A DNA stretch of 64,000 bases. It comes from Sacculina carcini (lineage: Eukaryota > Arthropoda > Thecostraca > Sacculinidae). The DNA lies in assembly GCA_916048095.2 (NCBI GenBank), contig OU696594.1, forward strand, positions 5,089,781 through 5,153,780, read 5' to 3'. The notes under the pieces were generated by a model. That model was not told where the DNA came from and searched no databases. It saw only the letters and a program-made list of their open reading frames with translations. The position numbers were made by a program, and so were the translations under genes. Of this stretch, positions 1 to 14,194 are shown one piece after another (the first letter of the stretch is position 1; the number at the start of each line of letters is the position of its first letter).

Positions 1-1330
<1,330 letters not shown>

Positions 1331-1332
1331 AA

Positions 1333-1600
1333 TGTTAAAGGTTAAAGGCCTAAGTGACAGCTGCTACACGGGAAGAAGTCGAAGCTTATGGGGACACACA
1401 GGTGTGTCCCGTGCAGCTCGCTACCACCGCAGAACCAACCCTTTCCGCGCTATGGCGCCACAAGAACGGAAGACGTATTAGAGAGGACCACCTCCCCAGA
1501 ATACATGACACAACACATGACTGATATCTGGGACCATTTACTGCTGGGTGGACAGGGGCGGTTGGACAAGTGGTACAAAATTCAGTGGGCGATTTCCAGT
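1333..1600 (-). repeat. tRNA-derived SINE (family A), tail and body
   Basis: Family A is the commonest SINE in the window. This copy shows the tail-side landmarks GTGACAGCTGCTACACGGG, AGTCGAAGCTTATG, GGCGCCACAAGAACGGAAGA and CTGCTGGGTGGACAGG. It is on the minus strand relative to the tRNA-like head and lacks that head. A piece related to the hAT-type MITE (GGACAGAAGGACAACTATG, about 1610-1690) adjoins it. Confidence 0.8.
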
Positions 1601-1699
1601 GTATAATTTAGGGTTTGTCAAGTGGGGATTAAAGTTCGGACAGAAGGACAACTATGTGTGTTTTTACCAATATGAATCACTCGTTGAAAAGTACACTAA

Positions 1700-3340
1700 A
1701 ACAATGATATAATCGCCCACACATATATTTAGAATTTATTCAGTTTTTTCTCATTGTCAATTGTTTATAAAAATCGCGCGAAATTTTGAGTGCGGAGTAT
1801 ATCGCGTCGGGGACTGTATAAAATAAAATAAAATAAAAGACTCAATAAAAGACACGTAAATTCCAAATTTACCTCACCTAAATTCCAGATATTCCACATA
1901 GATTCCAAAAAATTCACTCAATTCCAAATTGGCAGTTTTATTTTTCAGGTAATCAAATAAACATGTTTGCTCAACTTTATATGATAATTCAGTCAGAAGT
2001 TATTTTTCAATATCAAGATACCAAATGTATGTTTGAATATACTTTTTTAGCTTTCGCGTTATTCTTGAAGTTGAGCGCATATGCCCACTCTTGAGCTTCA
2101 AATGAAATTTAAAAAAAATTTAAAACTATTTTGTGTGGGTTAAGAAAAACGATAAATTTGTTTCTTGTTCTTTGTTTATGATAGTCCTAGACAAAGTATA
2201 GTTGAGAGACAATAGTGACTAATGTGTTTCAAGTAGGGCGTTGCATGCTATCGTGCGATCGGGTCTTTTTGTATGTTTGTTTTTATGGCGATGTTCCATT
2301 CTATGATGTTGCTTTGTTAAAAATTTCAGGTATTTCATGCGGTTTATTTTTCAGCTTAATTTGGGTAATTTTATGTTGCTTACGTTTAGCTTCAGAGTAG
2401 ACTGAGCTCATGAGCTCGCGGTTCGATTCCGGGCCAGGGCTTGTTTTGATCATCACCGCCGCCTGAATCTACCGAACGCTGTTTTTTAAAGGAGCAAAGA
2501 GGCCCACTTACTGATGCGCAATTAAATACTCTAATCTTAGCAATACAGCCTACAATATGTGCATGTGTTATGGAGCTTGTGTTGTCAGCATCAAAATACA
2601 TAGCGAATTTATATGAAAGAGGTTCATGGTTTCATACCCTCAATGGATTGTCGAATATGGTTCCATATACCCCTGACTTTACTTGACTGTTCGAATAATT
2701 ATCACCAATCCTATTATTTACCGGTATATCTTCCAGATCCACGATTACATCAATCGCTTGAATTTACTGTACTTTAACATAAGGATTTGTGGGAACAAAG
2801 CATGACCATTGATAATTTTATTATTTATAAAATATTTCCAGTTATACCAGTGACCAGAAATCGATAGCTAGAACCGTAATCTTTGTCTCCCGTAATCCTA
2901 AGGGGTATATATACCCCCGGTCAAATATCTCTGTTCTATACTATCGCTTCTTAGCTAACTTCTAAATTGGTGATATAGTAAATAAGCATGCTGACATAGA
3001 AACATAGACCTAGACATAACAGACATGCAAACATGGATATATGTGTTTGTCGTTATTTTCGCTTTATTTTACTGTTGTGTTTTTGTGTTTTTGTGATGTG
3101 CTTCTGTTTGTTTCAGTCGACCTTTTTTATAGGCTCGAGCCAAACCATTATACACTCGCCGCGGGAACATATCGAATTCAACTACCCTAACTGTATAAAC
3201 AACGGACATTTGAAATATTTCACAAATATAATCCGGACAGGCCGGATATCCTCCAAAAAGAGCACATGTCTGGTAAAAAGAGGACGTATTTTTGGTGTAA
3301 TGTGTGTGTGTGTGTGTGGAACGCCACTTATTTTACTTAA
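1700..3340. other. Intergenic AT-rich DNA with fragments of dispersed repeats
   Basis: No gene is supported. About 2400-2600 holds a tRNA-like B box (GGTTCGATTCC) and looks like a degraded second tRNA-derived SINE. About 2620-2905 is a dispersed repeat whose other copy (36640-36858 plus 41459-41530) is split by a LINE. About 3200-3300 holds another short repeat fragment. Confidence 0.6.
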
Positions 3341-3343
3341 AGC

Positions 3344-3668
3344 CCTCAAGTGACAGCTGCTACACGGGAAGAAGTCGAAGCTTATAAACACACACAGGTG
3401 TGTCCCGTGCAGCTCGCTGCCACCACAGAACCAACCCTCTCCACGTTATGGCGCCACAAGAACAGAAGACGTACTAGAGAGGGCCACCTCTCCAGAATAC
3501 ATGACACAACACATGACTAATATCTGGTACCATCATTCACTGCTGGGTGGACAGGGACTGTTGGATTATAGATTTCGCCCAATGAAATTCTCCTCCGCCG
3601 GGTTTTGAACCACGGACCTCTCGCTTGTGAGGCGGGTGTGCTACCCACTACACCACACAGTCCAACAG
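3344..3668 (-). repeat. tRNA-derived SINE (family A), near complete
   Basis: This copy keeps the tRNA-like head at its right end. Read on the minus strand it has an A-box-like segment (TGGTGTAGTGGGTAGCAC), an anticodon stem-loop with loop CTCACAA (would-be anticodon CAC) and a B box (GGTTCAAAACC). The body and GTGACAGCTGC tail follow. The missing acceptor pairing, many divergent copies and attached body make it a SINE, not a tRNA gene. It ends about 65 bp before the IGBP1 start exon. Confidence 0.85.
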
Positions 3669-3753
3669 CACCGCCTGTCTTTTGCTCACTTATATTTGCT
3701 TATTTGATTTTATTTGTCCTTGTTCGTCACAGGTGTGTATTATTGGCGCCGAT

Positions 3754-6700
3754 ATGGACGAATCCGACTCGGAAACACTCAGCGAAGCCTTCGACAAGTG
3801 TCTCAAACTGCACGAACAAATCAAGAATTCCAATGAATCGAGCAAAACCGAAGCGCTACAGGTAATGTACAATACTTTTATGTTCTCATCTCGAAATTTG
3901 TATTAGAGAGGGCCACTTCCCCAGTCATACATTCTGGGGAAGTGGTCCTCTCTAATACGTCTTCCGTTCTTGTGGCGTCATAGCGTGGAGAGGGTCGGTT
4001 CTGCGGTGACAGCGAGCTGCACGGGACACACCTGTGTGTGTTCATAAGCTTCGGCTTCTTCCCGTGTAGCAGCTGTTACTTGAGGCCTTTAACATTTTAA
4101 TGTGCCATCTCTTCATTTTCGACACAACAGCGTCTGAGAAATAAATTCACAATAAAAACACACACATAATTGTCCTGTTTTGTCCGACCTTTAACTTCCC
4201 ACTTTCATTTGTTATTCACTTTTCATTATTAGAATGTTTGAGATTTCCGTTCCGTTCGTAGCTTGTTGATTCGTCCAAAAATCTTAATTAGTTAAATATG
4301 CTAAGAGAAGAAGCTATTTTCCACAGTGAAAATTAATTAAACTAGACAAAAACTGTCACTGGAACCAGTCTATGGCCTACAAGTTCTATTCCACGATGGG
4401 TCTCCCTGACTCGGACTCTCCCTCCTCAAGACAATATCCAGGATCTTTCCTTCAACATGTTTCCTTTGATGAAGACCAGCTTCTCTAACCTGTCGCTGGT
4501 CATGCATGTACGCTTGGGCCTGAGGACGTAATCAGCAGTGCTGAACATGCGCTTCCACAACAGCAGAGCTGGGCAAGGCTGTGTTGTACTTGATGAACAG
4601 CGAGATCCACTTCTCCCTTTACATGCTGGGGAATTGCCCAGACTTCACCTCTGCCACCTTGCTCCTGCCCCAGGTGTCCACCTCTTTCTTGATCCAGCTG
4701 CTCAATGTTGGGTCCATCCTCCTCCATGACAGTGGGGCTCTCCAGGAGGGCAAATGGGTCGTCGCTGGCTTCATTAGGCTTTTCTGTCACCATGTCCTGG
4801 TTCTGTCTGGGACCTGAAGCCCCCCAAACAATGTTTCCATCAACTCCTCATGAGGCGTGTGTTTATGTGTGTGTGTCTGTGTGTTTTTGATGTTTTTCAG
4901 ACGCAAATTCGTTCGTGTATAGCGCGGCTGGAGCGCTTGACATTGTGCGTATCTCAAGCTGGCCTATTCAGCACCAATGAATCCCTAGAGGAACTACCGA
5001 CCGATTCTCTCAAGTTTCTTCTGTTGCCCTTTTACTTGGCAGAACTCACGGTGAAGCTGGTGCAGTCGGACAGAATACAGGTAGCGTTTGTGTTCAAGGT
5101 TGAAGGCTGCTCAAGTGACAGCTGCTACACGGGAAGAAGTCGAAGCTTATGAACACACACACAGGTGTGTCCCGTACAGCTCGCTGCCACCGCAGAACCG
5201 ACCCTCTCCACGCTATGACGCCACAAGGACGGAAGACGTATTAGAGAGGACCACCTCCCCAGAATACATGACACAACACAAGACTGATATCTGGTATCAT
5301 CATTTACTGCTGGGTGGACAGGGGCTGTTGGATTATAGAATTCGCCTAATGAAATTCTGCTCCGCCGGGTATCGAACCACGGACCTCCCGCTTGTGAGAC
5401 GGATGTGCTACCACTACGTGTAGCAGCTGTCACTTAGACATTTAACATTTTTAACCATTTAATTAGTGAGAAAAACGGTTGAGAACCACAGGAATAGAAT
5501 GCTTAACCCTTCGAATTTTAGATCATGCAATTAATGTTACTAACTACTTGATTATCTTATTTTCTCTTCTATTCTTGATTCTCTTGATTAACTTCTTGAT
5601 TTCGGCTTTTTTCTTTTTGTCTACGCAGTTTTTGCTGTCTTTTTTAGATTTATTAATTATTTTTCCAACTACTCTTAAGCTAACGAGCATTAAATCACTT
5701 ACTCAAATATATTCACTGTAATATGGTTCAAATATCACAGGGATGCATTAAATTGTTTTTCAAGATTTAATTGTACAATGCTGTCTAAATTCAAATAGGA
5801 AAATCTAACATAGAATGTGTTTGTGTGTGTGTGTGTATGTGTCTGTGTGTGTGTATTTATGTATTTTTGTATGTGTCTATGAGATTTAGACATGGAAATT
5901 GATCCAACTACATTTCCACATAATATTTCTCAGCACGAACGTGTATGTTTGTGTGTGTGTGCCTGTGTGTGTAAAGTAAAGTAAAATAAATTGCTTTATT
6001 GTACTGTATATACTTACACGGTGTGTATATATAACATCAAATGACACTTGCATACAAACACACACACACACACGCGCGCACACAAACATAACCACATACT
6101 GTGTGTGTATGTATGTGTATGTGTGTGTGTGTCTGTATGTGTTTGTCTGTACGTGTGTGTGTGTGTGTTTGAATAATTGTCTGTACGTGTGTGTGTGTGT
6201 TTTTTATGTGTGTATGTCTTTGAATATGTGTGTGTGTGTGTGTTTTGTTGTGTGTGTGTGTGTGTCTGTACGTGTGTATGTGTGTGTTTGAATGTGTGTG
6301 TGTGTGTGTGTGTGTGCATGTGTTTGTGTGTTTGATAGCTTATTGCCCGGGCCGATGTGTATTTTCGCGATTTCATTCAGCGCTGCAACGATTATTCGGT
6401 GAGTGACGTCAGCGCTCCGAGTCCGCCTGACGATGTGACGTCATCAGCGGAAGGCCGACGTATGCCGGCAAGCTCTGACAGCCAGCCAAGTATGCACAGT
6501 CTAGCGGTGATGTCTCGTCAACGCGAAGAACGTATCAGCCGATTTCGTCGACAAAAACAACTGCAGAATAAGTTGGATCAACTACAGGTGTGTTCAAGTT
6601 CAAGTTCAAGTTCAAAGTTTATTGCCATGAACAACATAAAAGTACATTGACAAAATATCAAACAATTTGGCATAGTCTGTCGAGTGATTACTCTTGGACA

Positions 6701-7168
6701 GACACGTTATAAATATATATACATTTACAAAACATTTAGACATACTCTTGTGTGAAAAAATAGGTCACAATAATAGGTCACAAAAATAGGTGTGTATGTG
6801 TGTGTGTGTGTGTCTGCCTGTGTGTGTGTGTGTGTGTGCCTGTGTGTGTGTGTGTGTGTGCCTGTGTGTGTGTGTGTGTGTGTTTGTGTAAGTAAGTGAG
6901 TTGGCCTTTATTGCGCTCCACAAAGACCTTTCAGCACAATAAGCCACTCTACAAAAATATAATAATAATAGATAAATAAAATAAAGTAAAAAAGAACAAA
7001 ACGGCGGATAAACATGACAGATTCGGTTAAACATGTAGCCTAGTTATGTGTGAAAAAACATGTGTGTGTCTGCATGTGTGTGCATGTGTGTGTGTGTGTC
7101 TGCCTGTGTGCGCGTGTGTGTGTGTGTGTGCCTGTGTGTGGTGTGTGTGGTGTTTGTATGTGTCTGCA

Positions 7169-7205
<37 letters not shown>

Positions 7206-7914
7206 TAGTATGATATTATTACTATTATAATTATTAATTACAGGTAAATTCAGTAGCATGGGGTAAGAGTGCAAGTGCACTATTACCACCCTGCGGTGGC
7301 CCCATGTGTACTGGAAGCTAACCTAAAAAGATGTAGATAGAGAGAAATAGAATTCGAAAAGTAAAGATTTTTGTCAGGAATATGGAAGCTAATGAAGAAA
7401 GAAGCAAAATAGATATACGATGAATGAAATATATTTATCAAATCAAAAAGCTAAATATAAGTGTATATGTACACAATCTTGCAGCAGACCGATTAAAATA
7501 ATATATTTACGCCAACAATTAACTAGAAACTTATACTAATAATAATTAGCTAAATAACAAAGATTGAATAAATAAATGATACTTAAAAATATTATACCGA
7601 TAATATTTTCGTCTCAATATCGATTTTTAGGCGAGTGTGCGTGACGGCAGCGCTTCTGACGATGTTACACGCGACTATTATTGCACGCTTTTGCAACGAT
7701 GTGTTGAATTGGCGCTGGACGAAATTCGCAGTCTTCAGTTGGAGGTGCCAATCCTGCGGCATATGGCTGAGCTAAGCTGCAAGTGTGTGCCACACACACG
7801 CATACATACACAGACGTACCACACACATACCTATACATAAATACACTCATACACACGCACATACATACACACACACCATTTATCGCCACATGACAAAAGA
7901 AACGGTATCACAAT

Positions 7915-7958
<44 letters not shown>

Positions 7959-10900
7959 ATTGAAGTTTTTTTCTCTCACAATATGACACAAAAAATCACA
8001 TACGCATAGATCAAGCCTCAAATTTAACACACACACACATACATACAAACTCATACAAAAACACACACACACACACACACCTACACCTACACTGACACAA
8101 AACACACATACATACAAAGACGTATTAACACACACAAACATTAACACACAAACACACACATACATACACGCACATACACACACACACACATAAAAACACA
8201 CTGACACACACACACCTATATATATAAACTGTGTCAGCGTGTGAACGTTTATTTTTGTGCTCAATAATAATTGAAGTTTTCAGGGTAATTTTGATAGGTT
8301 TCTAGAATATTTTTGCTGATGTTTGCTTCAATGAGTGTGCTCGTCATAGGATGATTGACTGCTGAAATCGTGATGTCACCACTGAAGCTATAGGTGCGTG
8401 CAAAATTGTTGAATTTCCGACGATTCTGAGTTGCAATTGTGATAAAATTAAGTTAGGTGAAAAAACGTGCCTTCTTCTGATTAGCGACTCGCGAAACGAA
8501 TAATTTCGAGTCAATTTTTTTATATTATTGTCTTGTTCTACCGTCGTCGAGGAAGGTTGTGCTGTACCGTGTCTTCTGCGACCTACCTGCGATCGACCTT
8601 GTGTGTTTATACCCCTGGCAGCGAAAGCTGTCACGATCAATAACTGCGAAGGCGGCCATACCGTGCGACGAGTATATGGCGTACACACCGGCATAAACAC
8701 TTCTGTCATGATTTCGTGCGTTGTTTGCGACTTGCATGGACAGACCCACCTTCGATTCGGGGCTGTAGTTTGCCGAGCATGTCAAGCTTTTTTCGGGTGA
8801 CATCACAGCGACGATCGTTCGTCCAGGACGTGTCAGAACGGCGGACACTGCGACGTGTCACACGGTTCACGAATATGTGCCCCCTGTCGACTTGAAAAGT
8901 GCATCGCAGCCGGAATGCTCTACCAGGTGCGTGAACAACAGCCCGTCGAAAGCGTTTCTCACATCGCGAGTGATGAAACCGCAGCTTGCAGCGTCTGCTC
9001 TCTGACCAACAGCAGAAAGCGGAGCATCAACTGCAATGCTTGCTCGCAAAGTTTTCATTTGAGCTGTGCTGGACTGACGCGTCGGCAGGCAGACTCACTG
9101 CAGTCATGGTGCTGCGACGGCTGTCTCGAGGCCGAAGCCAATGAAGACGCGATAAACGGACCGGCGGAAGAGATGGGTCCAGAAACCCCATCGAACATTG
9201 CTGACGCCTTGGCTGCACTCAGCCGACAGGCCTCCGTGCGCCAACATGTGCCACGCCGATTAAGACATCGAGTCGCCTCTGAGTTGGCACACCTTATCAA
9301 GGAAGCCATCGACCAGAGATCTTTCCGCGCCTGGTGGCACTTGCTGTCCTACGCCCGCACCGGTCCAATGAGCAATCAACCAACAGAACCGACAAGTCAG
9401 ATGACTAGATCCGGAGGGTCTAATACACGTTCTCCGACCTCGTCATGCAGCGCCCTGTCTTGTCGCGTGAACACAAAATGTGCCGACGGCGACATTTGAG
9501 GAGCACTTCATTTGCTGAGCTCTTCTGACACCGTCATTCCACCAACCGCAGACATCGCCGCGATCATACAAGAAAAACACTCCGATACGGCTGATGAGCT
9601 GACTGCTGACTTGCTTTCCGACGTCCCGCCAGCCATGATCGCGGATGAGAACGAGGTGCGCCAGGCCATCAACACCTTGCCTAAGGGTTCATCGGGAGGA
9701 CTCGATGGCATCAGACCCATGAACCTGAGACAGTTGGTGTCGCCCAAAACAGCAGAGGCGGGTCAGCACTTGCTGACAGCTCTCACAGCCCTGTGCAACA
9801 CCGCTATAGCTGGCAACATCCCAGGAGGAGGTGAGGAGTGGGTTTTTTACAGCCAGACTAATTGCCGTGAGGAAAGAGTCTGGCGGTGTCAGGCCAATTG
9901 CTGTCGGCAGCACCCTGCGCAGACTCGCCAGCAAATTGGTGGCGGATCCCGCATGGCAGCGGCAGTCACTCCGCTGCTACGTCCAGTGCAGCTGGGAGTT
10001 GCCACCCCCATGGGCTGCTAAGCAGCGGTGCATGCCACAAGAGAATACGCAACGGAGCATATCGACTCGCCGGAACACATAATTTTCAAGCTCGACCTGC
10101 AAAACGCTTTTAATACTGTCAGCAGACGAGCCGTCTTGCAGGAAGTGCGCCGCCGGTTCCCGGCAGCCGTACAGCTCGTTTACCAAGCATACGGACATCC
10201 GACTCCGTTGTACCTTGGACAAACCAAGATATGGTCATGTACGGGGGTCCAACAAGGCGACCCACTAGGCCCCCTGCTGTTCGCCTTGGTGGTGGATCCC
10301 GTGGCCCGTAGCTGCCAGTCGCCACTGAATGCGTGGTATCTGGACGACGTCACACTCGGCGGCCCGGCCACCAGTGTCCGAAACGACATTAAAAAAATAG
10401 TGCCCCTGCTGAGGTCAATCGGCCTCGAAGTTAACAGTGCCAAGTTCGAGGTATGCAGACTCAGCAACTGCGGAGGGATCCAGGCTAATAGCGACCCGCT
10501 CTGTCAAGCTAAGGTAATTCCTTTGTCCGAGCTGACCCTGCTCGGTGCTCCGCTGATGCACGGGGGCATAGATTTTGCACTGACCAAAATTGCAGAAGCC
10601 ACTAGCCTACTGCGCGAGAGATCGGTTGGCCTGCAAAGCCATGTGGCATTGTTTTTTTTCTGAGCCGATACTCATCGGTACCCAGGGCGACATACCTTAT
10701 TCGAGCAGCGCCGGTGCATACGGCCTCCACCCAGCTGAAATCGATCGATGACACTCTGCGAGCGGCAATATGCCAGAGCTGCAATGTCAGCATGACCAAC
10801 TCCATCTGGACACAAGCCTCCCTACCGGTGAGCTTGGGTGGGATTGGCTCTCGATGCATCGCGGACGTCGTACTGCCCGCGTTTGTGGCCCCATTGGAGT

Positions 10901-11816
10901 CCACCAGAGACCTGGTAAGTCGAATCATTGGACGCGACAGCGTCGACAGACCGGGAGCTCTGTTGGCCGCCTTGGAGAGATACGTCGCAGAGCAGTGCCC
11001 GAACTGGAGCTTCGACGAGACAATTACCCAGCGCAACCTGGACCGACAGGCCTCCAAGATGCGGCAGCAGAACTTGTTGTCCACCGCCAACCAAACAGAG
11101 CGGGCACGCATTCTTGCAGCGGCTACATCACACAGTGGAGCATGGCTGCATGCGGTTCCGGTGGCCAGCCTGGGCCTTCTTCTGTCAGACGATGTGGTGC
11201 GTGTAGGCGTGGCGTTGCGTATCGGCTCGCCCGTCCAACAACCCCACAGATGCCGATGTGGTGCCATGTCGGACAAATGGGGGCATCATGCGTTGTCATG
11301 TCAACAAAGCGCGGGACGACTTCCAAGGCACATGGCGATCAACGACACTGTGTATCGCGGTTTGGCGGCAGCTGGGATCGGCGCGGTGCTGGAACCACGA
11401 GGCCTGGACAGGGGAGACGGACGCCGCCCGGACGGGATAACCGTATACCCTTTCACGAGCGGCAAAAGCCTTGTCTGGGACGCCACCTGCTCAAACACGT
11501 TCAGCACCGCACACACGCTGAACTGCGCCATCACCGCCGGCGCAGCAGCCCTAGCAGCAGAACAACGCAAGCGCCAGCGATACGCATCGCTGACGGACCG
11601 GTACCACTTCGTACCAGTAGCGGTGGAGACCAGCGGTGTACTGGGACCGGCCTGCGAGACACTGTGCAAGCACATCGGTCGAAAGATCACAGAGCGCACA
11701 GGCGAGAAGCGTGAAACTGCCTGGCTAATTCAGCGAGTTAGTCTGGCCATCATGCGCGGCAACGCTGCCTGTGTCCCGTTGTGATAGTTTTTACGTAATA
11801 TGAACAATACAGTACG

Positions 11817-11859
<43 letters not shown>

Positions 11860-11870
11860 GTCTGTTCGTG

Positions 11871-11904
<34 letters not shown>

Positions 11905-14162
11905 CACACGAACAGACACACACACACACAAACATGCTACACACACATACATACACATACGTATACACTCTTACACTCTTACACACGCACACACATACAC
12001 ATACGTATGTGGGAGTTTTTCAGAGATTTAGGAAAAGTCAGGTTTCCTAAAAGAAATATAAGACAGTTTATTGAATTACCGGCGAACGTAAGAAACCAAA
12101 TCACTGAAAGGATTTAAATTATATAAATTTACGATCATTGAACAACGGAATTAAGTAGTGTTTGACTCAGTCCTGCTTACTACAACTCGGGGAGATACTG
12201 AGAAATAGAAAAAACAGATAACAATACAAACTCAAAATAAAATTATCTTTGAATTTTCAGAGGCCAAAAGATTCTATAACAAGTAGCTTATGAGAAGAGG
12301 AACTAAGAAAGATAGTCAAAAAATCAGTTTCCTTGATAGATGTATTAATGAGTGAGATGGAATTATAAAACAATTTATCAACAAAAAGAAAATGCATTAA
12401 ACATATAATATTCGTAATAAAGTGGAAATTTAGCGTGGAACTTTTCATGTAACTTTTTTTGCATTGTTGTTTACTATTTAAATGCAATGTACAATTGTTT
12501 TTTGGTTGTTTACTGAGATATTGTGAAGCCGGCAAAATACGTATTTGTAGACGAAATTTCAAATAATAGTAATTTTAATTAATAAACAACTAAATTAATT
12601 AGTTAATTACTTCAATTAAAAATTGTTTGTACAAAATTTATCGATGGACACTTTATTTAATTAACTAAACCTGGTGTACATTTGTTTGACGACAATTCTT
12701 ATTTGACATATTTAGTACTTATTTTCGCATTGCGCTAATCTACAGAGATCTTCGTAGTGGCTTGAACAGCGACAAGAACAACGGCAATAACCCCGACACC
12801 AATCAACTCCAAAGTTGCACTATAGATGGCGCCACCAATGAGCTTAGCTTAACACCGTCAGAGGTCGCTAGTGGTGGCAAAGTGAACGCCATACTACTAA
12901 CCCGCAGTCGGTTGGAGTCGAGCGTTTTCGGAGCCGGCTACAGCAGTCTACCAACAATGACCGTCGAGGAATTTTATCGCAGTCGGGTGGCCGATGGAAC
13001 GTTAGTATCGTTTGCTATTTGAAATTTATATAAGTAACACTTATAGTTTCTATAGTTTGCATGTTTTCTATATGAAATATAATATTTAGTACGGTATAAT
13101 TTTGTATATTCAGTATATTTGTATATGAAATAGTATATTTAGTATAATTTCTATTTGAAATATTGCATTCTAGTATATTTTACGGTTTAAATAATGCGTT
13201 TAGTTTATTTTCAATTGAAAATTGTGTGTTTAGTGTAGTTTCTATGTTCAGTAAATTTTCCATCTGAAAATTATATTATTTAGTATATTTTCCGTTGTAT
13301 ATTCTATTCTATATTTATATTGAAATTGTATAGTTTTGTAGTTATGTATTTGGTATATTTAGTATAATTTCTTTTTTATATCGTGTATATACTATATTTT
13401 CTATATGAAATATTACTTTATTTAATATAATTTCTATTTGAAATTGTATATTTAATATATTTTATCTGATGGTTTTATTTGTTTTGTTTTTTATATCTGT
13501 TTTCATCTTAATTCCTTTCAAGAATTTATTTGTCTGTGTGTGTGTGTGTGTCTGTCTGTCTGTCTGTCTAACGAAAGCTTTCGAACGCCCGCACAGTTGG
13601 CCCAATCGGCCGCTAAAAACATGTCCAAACATGATCCGGAGGTTTCCAAACAAGAACTCGACACCGAAATCAAGGTCAAATTCTAATGCTAGTTGAAGAT
13701 TAAAGGCTAGCTCAAGTGACAGCTGCTACACGGGAAGAAGTCGAAGCTTATGATACTGAATTAATATTATCTCGGCTATTTTTGTTATAATTTCGATTCA
13801 GTATAGACACTTTTAATAATAATAATAATTGTAGCTATAATATGTATGTGTGTTATGATGTACTTCTATGTGCTTCTAAGTGCTTCTGACTTGTGAATAC
13901 ATTGCCACCTCTGTTTTTATGTGTGTATGCATGTATCTTTATATCTCTGTGTGTGTGTGTTTTGTGTTTTGTGTTAAAATTTGTGTTTAAATGTGTGATT
14001 GTGTATTAACATGTATGTGTGTGTGTGTTTATATATACGTATGATTGTGTATGTGTGTGTGTGTGTGTGTTAATTAATGGTATGTGTGTTATTATGTGTT
14101 AATATGTATGTATGTGTGTGTGTGTGTTTTATATGTGCGTACGTGTGTGTTTATATATATAC

Positions 14163-14194
<32 letters not shown>

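Noticed and set aside
5125-5433. Open frames of about 100 codons across SINE copies
   Set aside because: They recur at each SINE family A copy and reflect the repeat, not a gene.
6014-6376. Thr-His-repeat open frame on the minus strand
   Set aside because: Translation of a CA microsatellite. The real coding in this area is IGBP1 exon 3 on the plus strand.
8700-8930. Host nuclear-receptor gene exon
   Set aside because: The frame runs on through a PHD finger into an RT region without splice signals, and no ligand-binding domain or other receptor exon is visible. A retroelement origin is more likely, though not proven.
10714-11714. Two overlapping long plus-strand open frames at the LINE C terminus
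   Set aside because: Only the 10714-11784 frame carries the knuckle and RPDG/WDAT motifs. The other frame is a GC-rich shadow.
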